From Nitrosopumilaceae archaeon (lineage in GTDB: Archaea; Thermoproteota; Nitrososphaeria; Nitrososphaerales; Nitrosopumilaceae), in the NCBI GenBank assembly GCA_024644385.1, contig JAHELB010000015.1:1-32183 (forward strand): a DNA stretch of 32,183 nucleotides, given 5' to 3'. The notes beneath the pieces are model-generated. The model was not told the origin of the DNA, did not search any database, and worked only from the letters and a program-made list of their open reading frames with translations. How positions within the stretch are numbered: the first letter of the stretch is position 1; each line of letters begins with the position of its first letter. The position numbers and the translations under genes were made by a program. Positions 7,556 to 16,651 of this stretch are shown in pieces.

Positions 7556-7640
7556 GATTTTTGATTTTTTTTTGAAGTTATATGAATTATCTCAAGCCAA
7601 AACAACAAACAATTATAATCATAAAATTGGAAATCACAAC

Positions 7641-8192
7641 ATGTCAGAGGCGCTAGCATTTCCTGGAGAAAAAATTGCCTCCATTGAAGAATTTGAGGCT
7701 GGAGACAATACTTTTGATGATGGCGACATGGTTCGAGCCTCCACGGTTGGTGAAAAAAATCTTGATAAAACAACTCGTATAGCCAGCATAAAACATCCTA
7801 AAATGTTATCCATACCAAAAGTAGGGGATATTATTATTGGCAGTGTCGCTGCTGTAATGTCTTCAATGATAGCAGTTTCAATTGATTATATTAATGGAAA
7901 ACCTACAACATCTAAGGTAGAGTGTGTTTGTGCAACAAGACACATTAGAAAAAAAAATGTTGCCTTGTTAAACGATATTGTAACTCTAAAAATTTTAAAT
8001 CATCTTAATGGAACAATACACGCAGCAATGGATGAACCAAGTCTTGGCGTATTATTTACAAAATGTAGAAAATGTGGTGGGAGTGTTGTCCAAATGCGTG
8101 ATGCAATAAAATGTACAGAATGTTCATGGATTGATGAAAGAAAACTCTCCACAAACTATGGTAACAGTGAATTTATTCATCTGAGAGAATAA
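7641..8192 (+). CDS. csl4: exosome complex RNA-binding protein Csl4
   Basis: MSEALAFPGEKIASIEEFEAGDNTFDDGDMVRASTVG, S1-like domain, CRKCGG...CTECSW zinc ribbon. ATG at 7641 preferred over the longer track ORF from 7461. Confidence 0.88.
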   Translation: MSEALAFPGEKIASIEEFEAGDNTFDDGDMVRASTVGEKNLDKTTRIASIKHPKMLSIPKVGDIIIGSVAAVMSSMIAVSIDYINGKPTTSKVECVCATRHIRKKNVALLNDIVTLKILNHLNGTIHAAMDEPSLGVLFTKCRKCGGSVVQMRDAIKCTECSWIDERKLSTNYGNSEFIHLRE

Positions 8193-8195
8193 AAA

Positions 8196-9011
8196 ATGAT
8201 TAAAATATCGTTCCAGGGGGAGCGAGGGGCATACAGTGAAGCTGCTGCTAGATCATTTTTTAGCGAAGAAATAGAAACCATTCCACTTTCAACCTTCAAG
8301 GAAGTTTTAGAAAGTACGGTATCAAATATTACAGATTATTCAGTTTTACCAGTAGAGAATTCCCTTGAAGGAAGTGTTGGGGAAAGTTATGATTTGTTAT
8401 ACTCCACATCCCTAAATGCAACGGGAGAAATTTACTATAGAATAGAACATTGTTTAATTGGAAACGGAAAATTAGAAGATGTAGATACAATATATTCACA
8501 CCCACAAGCACTAGGACAATGTAGGAATTTTATTCAGAAGTACAAGATGAAAACTGTTCCAACTTATGATACTGCGGGGAGTGTAAAAATTATCAAAGAA
8601 ATTAATAAAAAAAATGTTTCATGTATTGCAAGTAAGACAGCTTCTGAGATTTACAAAATGCCAATCATATCAGAAAAGATTGCAAATAATCTTAATAATT
8701 ATACTCGGTTCTTGGTTCTCTCAAAAAAATCAAGTGAGGAAACTGGAAGTGACAAGACCTCAATTATTTTTTCTATAAAACACGAGCCTGGAGCTCTTTT
8801 CAGGATAATTGAAAATTTTCATCGTTACAACATTAATTTAACTAAAATTGAATCTAGACCCACCAAATCACCAAATTGGGAATACAATTTTTTTGTGGAT
8901 TTTGAAGGACATTCAAAAAATCCCCAAATTTCAAAAATGCTAGATGAAATTAAAAATGAAACAATATTTATGAAAACTCTAGGTTCTTACCAATCTGCAA
9001 AATTAAATTAG
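8196..9011 (+). CDS. pheA: prephenate dehydratase
   Basis: MIKISFQGERGAYSEAAARSFF, LPVENSLEGSVGESYDLL, C-terminal ACT domain (GALFRIIENFHRYNINLTKIESRP). Confidence 0.94.
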   Translation: MIKISFQGERGAYSEAAARSFFSEEIETIPLSTFKEVLESTVSNITDYSVLPVENSLEGSVGESYDLLYSTSLNATGEIYYRIEHCLIGNGKLEDVDTIYSHPQALGQCRNFIQKYKMKTVPTYDTAGSVKIIKEINKKNVSCIASKTASEIYKMPIISEKIANNLNNYTRFLVLSKKSSEETGSDKTSIIFSIKHEPGALFRIIENFHRYNINLTKIESRPTKSPNWEYNFFVDFEGHSKNPQISKMLDEIKNETIFMKTLGSYQSAKLN

Positions 9012-9475
9012 AATCCTTTGGGCTTCCTTATAGTAAAACCCATACTAAATCCAATAATAACTAATCCTGATATGATAACTAGAAAATGATAAGTAAAGAG
9101 AAGTGGATCTGGTGTAACATTAAAGGTCCCTTGTATATTTAATTCAGAAGGACCGGTATTTTGAACTTTTATTCTGGTTACACCATCTTCAAGGTGTGCC
9201 CAATTAAGAGAGGTTTCTTTTGAAAAGGAGGTCAATGGAATTTCTGGCTCCCCTCCAGGACTGGTTAACTGAAGATCAAATTTGTCTCCAGTAATTATCA
9301 TTTTTTGTTCTCCTCCTTTATTGGCACTAATTTGATAAGAAGTTGCCTCACCGATATCATAAGTTTCATCAACCTCAATTGTTTGAAATCCCAAACCATT
9401 AACTAAAGAAAATACTCCAATACCAATAATTGCACTACCTACAACGAAACCAATGATTGTTCTTGTTGCAAGCAT
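9008..9475 (-). CDS. hypothetical protein, two TM helices flanking an extracytoplasmic domain
   Basis: 155-aa ORF with hydrophobic segments at both ends. Confidence 0.7.
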   Translation of the reverse strand: MLATRTIIGFVVGSAIIGIGVFSLVNGLGFQTIEVDETYDIGEATSYQISANKGGEQKMIITGDKFDLQLTSPGGEPEIPLTSFSKETSLNWAHLEDGVTRIKVQNTGPSELNIQGTFNVTPDPLLFTYHFLVIISGLVIIGFSMGFTIRKPKGF

Positions 9476-9510
9476 AATGATTTGTTTTTTGATGCTGCTT
9501 AAAAAATTAA

Positions 9511-10944
9511 CTACATTACTGAAACATCATGAGGTTGACTTTCTGCAAAACCAGCTCGTGACATTTTAATAAATTCTGCATTATTTTGCATTTGAGAAAT
9601 ATTATGAGCCCCACAATAACTTAAACCAGAGCGTACACCTCCAGTTAGCTGCTTTAAAATGTCAGTTACTGTCCCTTTGTATGGAACCATTGCTTCTACT
9701 CCTTCTGCAACATAATCATTTAGGTCTTCATCAAATGAAATTGAACCTGCCTCTTTTGATTTTCTTCCCAAAGAAGCACCTAAAGAAGCCATTCCCCGGT
9801 AAACCTTGAAACGTTTCCCATTTTTTGTCAATACAGTTCCTGGAGATTCATCTGTTCCTCCTAACATACTCCCAATCATAACTGATGATGCTCCTGCAGC
9901 CAGGGCTTTGGTAGCATCACCTGATGTGCGTGTTCCACCGTCAGAAATAATTGGTATGTCATGGTCACGGCATATTTTGGTGCAATCCATTACCGCAGTT
10001 AATTGTGGAACACCAGATCCCGTTATTACTCTGGTAATGCAAATAGATCCAGAGCCTACCCCTACCTTAACGGCATCAACTCCTGCATTAATTAGATCTT
10101 CAGCCCCCTTAGCGGTTGCGATATTCCCTGCGATTAATTCACAATCAGGAAATGCCTTTTTGATATTTCGTATAGTGCTAATTGCATTTTCGCTATGGCC
10201 ATGTGCAATGTCTACTACTAAAACATCAGCCCCTGCATCTAAAAGATTTTCTGTCCTTTCCAAAAAGTCACCCTTAACACCAACTGCAGCACCTACAAGT
10301 GGTCTTCCTTTTTGGTCTTTTGACGCAGATGGATAGTCCTCAATGTTTGTAATGTCTTTACTTGTGATCAATCCATTAATGGTACCTGATTCATCTACAA
10401 TTGGTAATTTTTCGATTCGGTGTTTGTGTAAAATTTCTTTAGCTTCTTCAGTACTTGTACCAGGTTTAGTTGTTACCACATCTTTTGTCATTACATCTTT
10501 TATTAGATGTAAAGTGTTTTTTTCAAATAATAGATCTCTGTCAGTTACGATTCCCACCAATTTAGATTCAGAGTTTAACACCAAAAGCCCCGAAACTTCT
10601 TTTTCTTTTGCATAATCAAGAGCGTCCTGTACAGTTTTGTCTTGATCTATGGTGTATGGGTTTTCTATAATCACGCTGCCAGATCTTTTAACCTTAAGAA
10701 CTTCCTTTGCTTGTTCTTGAATAGTTAAAAATCTGTGAATAATTCCTATACCTCCTGCTCTAGCCATTACCACAGCCATCGAAGATTCCGTAACAGTGTC
10801 CATATTGGCACTGATAAATGGGATGTTAAGTGAGATGTTTCGAGATAATTTTGTGCTTAAATTAGTTTGTGATCGGCTTGTAATATCAGAATATTTGGGG
10901 ACAAGAAGAACATCATCAAACGTTAATCCTTCTTTAAATTCCAA
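9511..10944 (-). CDS. guaB: inosine-5'-monophosphate dehydrogenase with CBS domains
   Basis: LTFDDVLLVPKYSD, tandem CBS region, GVGSGSICITRVITGSGVPQ catalytic loop, YRGMASLGA. Confidence 0.96.
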   Translation of the reverse strand: MEFKEGLTFDDVLLVPKYSDITSRSQTNLSTKLSRNISLNIPFISANMDTVTESSMAVVMARAGGIGIIHRFLTIQEQAKEVLKVKRSGSVIIENPYTIDQDKTVQDALDYAKEKEVSGLLVLNSESKLVGIVTDRDLLFEKNTLHLIKDVMTKDVVTTKPGTSTEEAKEILHKHRIEKLPIVDESGTINGLITSKDITNIEDYPSASKDQKGRPLVGAAVGVKGDFLERTENLLDAGADVLVVDIAHGHSENAISTIRNIKKAFPDCELIAGNIATAKGAEDLINAGVDAVKVGVGSGSICITRVITGSGVPQLTAVMDCTKICRDHDIPIISDGGTRTSGDATKALAAGASSVMIGSMLGGTDESPGTVLTKNGKRFKVYRGMASLGASLGRKSKEAGSISFDEDLNDYVAEGVEAMVPYKGTVTDILKQLTGGVRSGLSYCGAHNISQMQNNAEFIKMSRAGFAESQPHDVSVM

Positions 10945-10974
10945 CTAGACCTTGTAAATAAAGTAAAATATTGA

Positions 10975-11841
10975 TTATAAGCCTTTGTTTCTCCCAGAAA
11001 GTTTTGAAGCTACCTCAATTGCATCTTTGGTCTCTAAAACGTTATGAGTTCGAATGATATCAGCGCCATTTAAAACAGAAATTACCTCTGCCGCTATCGA
11101 ACCAAAAAGTCTATCGGATGGATTTTCTTTTCCTAAGAGTTTCCCTACAAAAGATTTGTTTGATACTGAGATCAGAATAGGAAATTGAGTTTTAATTAAA
11201 TTTAGATTTTGTATAATCTGAAGATCCCTTTTGTACCAATCCGAACTGATTTTAGTAAAAAAAGGTCCGTTGCCTGATTTTCTAAAAAACCCGATGGCGG
11301 GATCCAAAACTACTTTATTTGTTGTGTAACCGATTTTTCTTAAAATATCAATACTTTCCTTTAGAAGATTTTTTGTAACATTAATTTGATTTCCTGAAAC
11401 TCGTTTGGAATTATAGGCACATAAAATTAATGATGGGTTATAATTTGAAACAACCTCGATCATTTTATTATCGTATTTCAAACCAGAAATATCATTAATA
11501 ATTTCAACTCCTAAATCTAATGCTGATTTTGCAACATTAGCTCGGCAGGTATCTATGGAGATTGGAAGATTGGAAACATTTTGTATTATTTTTATGGCAT
11601 TTGAAATTCGATTAAATTCTACCTTTTCAGAAACAATCGTGGACAAATAGGGGGCAGTCGACATTCCACCAACATCAATAAAATTTGCTCCGTCAATTTC
11701 CATCTTTCTTACTGAATCTGAAATATTCTGTTTTGTTGTTTTAATGGATTTTTTATAAAATGACTCTGGGCTAGTGTTCAAGATTCCCAAAATCCGAACT
11801 GGATTTTTGCCTCCAACACCTACTTTGCCAAGTTTTGACAC
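10975..11841 (-). CDS. folP: dihydropteroate synthase family protein
   Basis: GILNTSPESFYKKS, DGANFIDVGGMSTAP, PISIDTCRANVAKSAL, IINDISGL, VLDPAIGF motifs. Confidence 0.87.
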   Translation of the reverse strand: MSKLGKVGVGGKNPVRILGILNTSPESFYKKSIKTTKQNISDSVRKMEIDGANFIDVGGMSTAPYLSTIVSEKVEFNRISNAIKIIQNVSNLPISIDTCRANVAKSALDLGVEIINDISGLKYDNKMIEVVSNYNPSLILCAYNSKRVSGNQINVTKNLLKESIDILRKIGYTTNKVVLDPAIGFFRKSGNGPFFTKISSDWYKRDLQIIQNLNLIKTQFPILISVSNKSFVGKLLGKENPSDRLFGSIAAEVISVLNGADIIRTHNVLETKDAIEVASKLSGRNKGL

Positions 11842-11848
11842 ATGATTT

Positions 11849-12613
11849 ATGATGAACTATACCAATTTGAGTCATATGATGATTCCAGGTTGGAAATCTA
11901 GATACAAAGAAATTCTAAGGGAATTCCATTACAATGAGAAAAAGGATATAGATTCTGCAGTCCTATTGGACTCTTTAATTGGAAAAGAAAATCATATAGA
12001 AAAAATTTCCAATTTAATTCAAAATCAAAATGTCTTTATAATTGGGGCTGGCCCGTCCTTATCTAATGCTATTCCAGTACTCCAAAAATTTAAAAAAACT
12101 GTAAAAATTGCCGCTGACAGCGCCGTTAAACCTTTGATGGATAATGGAATTAAGCCTGACATTATCGTGACTGATCTTGACGGAGATGAAAAAACTTTTA
12201 AAAGAATTGGAAGGTCAAAGGTTTTTTTTGTTGTACACGCACATGGAGATAATATTTCTAAATTAAATTTGATTGAATTTTTTAAAAATTGTATTGGAAC
12301 AACACAGGGTAAACCATTTGGAAAAATACAAAATTTTGGCGGATTTACTGATGGAGATAGAGCTGTTTTTCTTGCAAGCTATTTTAAGGCAAAAAAAATT
12401 ATTTTGTTTGGAATGGATTTTGGAAATAGGATTGGAAAATTTTCCAACACAAAATTATCTGATAGGACAATTAAACTTAAAAAATTAGAAAAAGGAAAAT
12501 CTTTGTTGGAATGGCTGGCATTAAAAACAAAATCTGATTTATTTACTACCTCAAATCCCATTACTGGTTTTAAAAAGATTCAATACCAAAATTTAGATAT
12601 CATAATTACCTAG
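11849..12613 (+). CDS. mptE: 6-hydroxymethyl-7,8-dihydropterin pyrophosphokinase, MptE-like (DUF115)
   Basis: VFIIGAGPSLSNAIPVL, AADSAVKPLMDNGIKPDIIVTDLDGD, GGFTDGDRAVFLASYF; divergent from folP. Confidence 0.85.
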   Translation: MMNYTNLSHMMIPGWKSRYKEILREFHYNEKKDIDSAVLLDSLIGKENHIEKISNLIQNQNVFIIGAGPSLSNAIPVLQKFKKTVKIAADSAVKPLMDNGIKPDIIVTDLDGDEKTFKRIGRSKVFFVVHAHGDNISKLNLIEFFKNCIGTTQGKPFGKIQNFGGFTDGDRAVFLASYFKAKKIILFGMDFGNRIGKFSNTKLSDRTIKLKKLEKGKSLLEWLALKTKSDLFTTSNPITGFKKIQYQNLDIIIT

Positions 12614-12649
12614 AATGCATTTAATAGCCATATCTACTTGAACCCAAAT

Positions 12650-13210
12650 ATGAAACGTTCACAGGAGCAAATAAGAGAAATTGCAAGCTGGAGAGAAGAT
12701 CTGGTTAAGCAAATCAGCAGTCATACTAAATCAATAGAAATACTTGAGCAAAGACTAGCAGTTTTGGATTCAATGCTAAAGGAATCTAGTTTTACCATAG
12801 CTTCCTCTATAGAAAAAAAACAAAATTTACCTGAAAAGCAAATTCCAGTACCAAAAAAATCTATCCCAATAACTAATGGGAATGATGGTAAAATTATTGC
12901 AAATGCCTTTGTCACACCAGAACAAGTTGAAATAATTTTAGAAAATGATATGGTAATTACAGCAGATGTTCCACCGTTCAAGTCTTTTTTTATCGACAGA
13001 ATAATAGGAGAAATGAAGCGAAAGGATTTGTTAGATGCAGAAAATGGAAAAATACAACAAAATTCTATAATCGATTATGTAATTAATAAAAACGGTTCAG
13101 ATATTCGAGAGATTATAATAAAAAACTATAAAGAAAAAGAAAGAGTTAATGAAATTATAAACACTGCTGGTTGGTCCCTGACCCGAATGTTAGAAAATAT
13201 CAAAAAGTGA
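12650..13210 (+). CDS. conserved-looking hypothetical protein with an N-terminal coiled coil
   Basis: 190-aa track ORF from TTG at 12638; ATG at 12650 fits an upstream TATA-like TTTAATAG with a leaderless start. Confidence 0.65.
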   Translation: MKRSQEQIREIASWREDLVKQISSHTKSIEILEQRLAVLDSMLKESSFTIASSIEKKQNLPEKQIPVPKKSIPITNGNDGKIIANAFVTPEQVEIILENDMVITADVPPFKSFFIDRIIGEMKRKDLLDAENGKIQQNSIIDYVINKNGSDIREIIIKNYKEKERVNEIINTAGWSLTRMLENIKK

Positions 13211-13214
13211 TACT

Positions 13215-14738
13215 ATGGATAAAATCGTTGTTTTAGATTTTGGCTCGCAATACAGCCACCTTATTTGTAGAAGAATACGAGAATTTTCAGTTTATGCTGA
13301 GCTTGTTCCTTATGATATTTCTTCAGAAGATTTACAAAAACACAGCCCAAAAGGAGTAATTTTTTCAGGAGGTCCCTCTAGTGTATACGATTCAAAAGCG
13401 CCTATCCCAGATGATGGGATTTTTAATTTAAACTTACCACTGCTTGGTATTTGTTATGGACATCAAATAATTGTAAATAAATTTGGAGGAAAAGTAAAAC
13501 GAGCAAACAAAGAATACGGATCTTCTCTTCTTACAATTGATAGTGATGAAGATCTTCTAAACGGAGTAGGTGAATCTGTAAGGGCTTGGATGAGTCATGG
13601 AGATGAAGCAGAGGTAATTCCACCAGGATTTCAGGTAATTGGTCACACCGAAAGTGCAAAGGCTGCAGCCATCTGTTCTAAAGAAAAATCAATTTTTGGA
13701 ATACAGTTTCATCCAGAAGTAGTTCATACAGAACAAGGAACCGAAATTTTAAAAAATTTTGTTTTGAAAGTTTGTGGGGCCCAACAAGATTGGACTATGA
13801 AAGGATTTATTGAATCAGAAGTGGAGAAACTTTCCAAAATTGATGGAGATGTTTTATGTGGGGTGAGCGGCGGAATAGATTCAACAGTAACTGCACTATT
13901 GATACATAAAGCAATTGGGGATAGATTAAAGTGTGTTTTTGTAAATAATGGATTATTACGATTAAATGAAGAAAAGGAAATTGAGGAGATGTTTAAAAAT
14001 AATTTTAAACTAAATTTTACCTCAATAGATGCTTCAAATGTTTTCCTGAGTAAATTGAAAGGAGAAGAAGATCCTGAGAGAAAAAGAAAGATCGTTGGTG
14101 AAGAATTTATTTCTGTCTTTACAAAATTTGCTGAGAATAGTGGACCATTCAAATGGTTAGCACAAGGTACCTTGTATCCAGATGTAATCGAAAGTGGAGT
14201 TTCCAAAGGTCCAGCTGCTGTAATAAAATCTCATCATAATGTAGGTGGCCTTCCTGATTGGTTAAATCTGAAGATTTTGGAACCTCTAAGAGAATTATAC
14301 AAAGATGAGGTACGAGAGATTGCCAAAATTTTAGAAGTTCCAGAAAAACTATTCATGCGTCATCCTTTTCCTGGGCCTGGACTAGCTGTCAGGATAATTG
14401 GAGAGGTAACTCCAAAGAAACTTCAGATTTGTAAACTTGCAAGTAAAATTGTTGAAGATGAGTTGATGGAGGCAAATCTTTACAAGGATGTTTGGCAAGC
14501 TTATGCAGCCTTAGGCGATGATAAGGCAGTAGGAGTTGTTGGAGATGAAAGAAAATATGGAAATATTGTGATGATAAGAGTTGTAGACTCTATTGATGCA
14601 ATGACCGCAGATTGGACAAGACTTCCACATGGGTTATTAGAGAAAATGAGCAACAGAATAACAAATGAAATTGAAGATGTGACCTGGGTAACATATACAA
14701 TTTCAAGTAAACCTCCAGCAACAATCGAGCCTCAATAA
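13215..14738 (+). CDS. guaA: GMP synthase, glutamine-hydrolysing (fused GATase + synthetase)
   Basis: LGICYGHQ, FHPEVVHTEQG, GVSGGIDSTVTALL, RHPFPGPGLAVRIIGE, C-terminal SSKPPATIE-type ending. Confidence 0.97.
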   Translation: MDKIVVLDFGSQYSHLICRRIREFSVYAELVPYDISSEDLQKHSPKGVIFSGGPSSVYDSKAPIPDDGIFNLNLPLLGICYGHQIIVNKFGGKVKRANKEYGSSLLTIDSDEDLLNGVGESVRAWMSHGDEAEVIPPGFQVIGHTESAKAAAICSKEKSIFGIQFHPEVVHTEQGTEILKNFVLKVCGAQQDWTMKGFIESEVEKLSKIDGDVLCGVSGGIDSTVTALLIHKAIGDRLKCVFVNNGLLRLNEEKEIEEMFKNNFKLNFTSIDASNVFLSKLKGEEDPERKRKIVGEEFISVFTKFAENSGPFKWLAQGTLYPDVIESGVSKGPAAVIKSHHNVGGLPDWLNLKILEPLRELYKDEVREIAKILEVPEKLFMRHPFPGPGLAVRIIGEVTPKKLQICKLASKIVEDELMEANLYKDVWQAYAALGDDKAVGVVGDERKYGNIVMIRVVDSIDAMTADWTRLPHGLLEKMSNRITNEIEDVTWVTYTISSKPPATIEPQ

Positions 14739-14805
14739 ATAAAATTAACCGGTATTACTCATTTTTTTGGCAATTATTATTATTTGAGTACCAAAATAAT
14801 TCAAT

Positions 14806-15183
14806 ATGGATTTTGATACAATCTGCGATGAAATTTTAAATTCCAATGATCAAATTCGATATGTCGGAATCTATGATTATGGAGAACTATATGATAAAAT
14901 GAGACCAGGGATTTCGAGTTACTTATCAAAAGAAGAGACTGAAATTTCTTTATCTCAGGCAATTTATCGATGGTCAACAAGGAAAAAAACTGTTTCTAAA
15001 ATCGGAAAACCTATTTTCGCAATGGCAAAATATGAGAAAATTTACCGAATAACTATACCTATTGGTGGTGCTGGACTAATTCTAGTGACAGCCGAACTAA
15101 ATGCAAATGTGAATGAAATTGTAAATAAGATTCTTGAAATCCAATCAAAACATTCTGATAAAATAAATGAAAATCAATTTTGA
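14806..15183 (+). CDS. hypothetical protein (DUF6659-like thaumarchaeal family)
   Basis: 125-aa ORF in a plausible gene context; family assignment from memory. Confidence 0.55.
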   Translation: MDFDTICDEILNSNDQIRYVGIYDYGELYDKMRPGISSYLSKEETEISLSQAIYRWSTRKKTVSKIGKPIFAMAKYEKIYRITIPIGGAGLILVTAELNANVNEIVNKILEIQSKHSDKINENQF

Positions 15184-15226
15184 TAAAAATGAGCTAATTT
15201 TAATATAAATTTGAAATACATTTAAC

Positions 15227-15697
15227 ATGGTAAAAATTCCTCTAGAAATTAAAGAATTCATAGAAAAGCAGGGGGTTTTTGTGGTAGGTACTGTTGGAGG
15301 AAGTAATTTTCCAAATCTTTCACCGAGAATTTTCTTTAAAATAGAAGACGAAGTAATATACTGGCTAGATTTTTTTAAACATAAATCTTTTAAAAATATC
15401 AAAATAAATCCATGGGTGACTATAGCTGTTTTTAATAAAGGCGATCTTAAAGGGTATCAATTTCGAGGAACGGTTAGTTTTATTACTGATGAACCCACAA
15501 AAACTAAAATTAAAAATTCCATTATAGAATCAACCCTTGCAAACAATTCATCTGAAAAAGTAAAATCATTATCGATTAAAGACGCAGAACTAATAGAGTT
15601 TGAAGCCAAAGTATGTTACTCGTTAAACCCAGATGAATATTCCGATATGTGTATAGGATCTGATATAGATTCTACTCAAGTTTTTCAAAAATTATAA
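15227..15697 (+). CDS. pyridoxamine 5'-phosphate oxidase-like (FMN-binding split barrel) protein
   Basis: IKEFIEKQGVFVVGTVGGSNFPNLSPRIFFKIEDEVIYWLDFFKHKSFKNIKINPWVTIAV. Confidence 0.8.
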   Translation: MVKIPLEIKEFIEKQGVFVVGTVGGSNFPNLSPRIFFKIEDEVIYWLDFFKHKSFKNIKINPWVTIAVFNKGDLKGYQFRGTVSFITDEPTKTKIKNSIIESTLANNSSEKVKSLSIKDAELIEFEAKVCYSLNPDEYSDMCIGSDIDSTQVFQKL

Positions 15698-15737
15698 AAT
15701 AAATGATTAAAAACATCCTCGACATTTCAAAAGAAAG

Positions 15738-16604
15738 TTAGTTTTGTAATGCAGCCCCAAATACTCCTGCAGAATCTCCAAGACTATTTCTTAAGATAGG
15801 GGTATCAACAAGATCACTGAATACTTTGTCATACACAAATTTTACTCCTTCAGAATAGAGAAAGTCAATATTTGAAAGCCCTCCTCCAAGAACAATTACA
15901 TCAGGATCCAATATATCGATAACATTTGCAAGGGCCATTCCAAAATTATCTAAAAATTCTTCTTTCCATTGAAAGAATTGAGGAAAGTCTGTATTTTTAA
16001 TTATGTCAGGTAGTGATTCTTTTTTTCCTGAAAGTTTTTTCCATTTTTTCTCCAAGGCAGGTCCACTGATGTATTTTTCCACACACCCTTTTTTTCCACA
16101 ATAACAATTTTCCCCATTTGGGTGTAAGGTGTGATGACCCCATTCACCTGCTATGTTTGTTCTACCATGATGAATTTTCCCATCAATTACAATTCCTCCG
16201 CCAACACCAGTTCCCATAATTACTCCAAAAACTACAGAATGATTTTTTGCAGCTCCCATAGTAGCCTCGGATATGGCAAAACAATTTGCGTCATTTTCCA
16301 TTAAGATTTTTTTTCCTAGTTTTTTTTCCAAATCTTCCTTTAAGGGTTTTCCAATCAAACATTGTGTATTGCTATTTTTGATAAACCCTGTTTTTTTAGA
16401 AATAGCCCCAGGCGTACAAATTCCTACCGTGAAATCATCAATATTACTCGAGAGATCATTTACTAGATTATAGATAGTGTTTATGATTTCATGATAATTT
16501 TCTTTGGGAGTTGATAACCGTTTTCTTGTGATTGTTTTTAATGAATCATCAAGTAGAATCCCTTCAGTTTTGGTTCCTCCAAGATCAATTCCTAATTTAT
16601 ACAC
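15738..16604 (-). CDS. ROK-family sugar kinase (glucokinase-like)
   Basis: LGIDLGGTKTEG, MGTGVGGGIVIDGKIHHG, GENCYCGKKGCVEKYISG zinc motif, ILDPDVIVLGGGLS. Confidence 0.92.
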   Translation of the reverse strand: MYKLGIDLGGTKTEGILLDDSLKTITRKRLSTPKENYHEIINTIYNLVNDLSSNIDDFTVGICTPGAISKKTGFIKNSNTQCLIGKPLKEDLEKKLGKKILMENDANCFAISEATMGAAKNHSVVFGVIMGTGVGGGIVIDGKIHHGRTNIAGEWGHHTLHPNGENCYCGKKGCVEKYISGPALEKKWKKLSGKKESLPDIIKNTDFPQFFQWKEEFLDNFGMALANVIDILDPDVIVLGGGLSNIDFLYSEGVKFVYDKVFSDLVDTPILRNSLGDSAGVFGAALQN

Positions 16605-16651
16605 ACTAAACCAATTGTAATTGAATGCTTAAGTTTTAAGAAAAGATTTCT

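Noticed and set aside
7461-7640. N-terminal extension of the Csl4 ORF
   Set aside because: Overlaps the start of the divergent ADH gene and its promoter; the conserved Csl4 N-terminus begins at the ATG at 7641.
9806-10336. 176-aa plus-strand ORF and the neighbouring 10343-10615 ORF
   Set aside because: Antisense to the confidently identified guaB; Pro/Ser/Ala-rich shadow translation with no family motif.
13724-14206. 160-aa minus-strand ORF
   Set aside because: Antisense to guaA; no recognisable domain.
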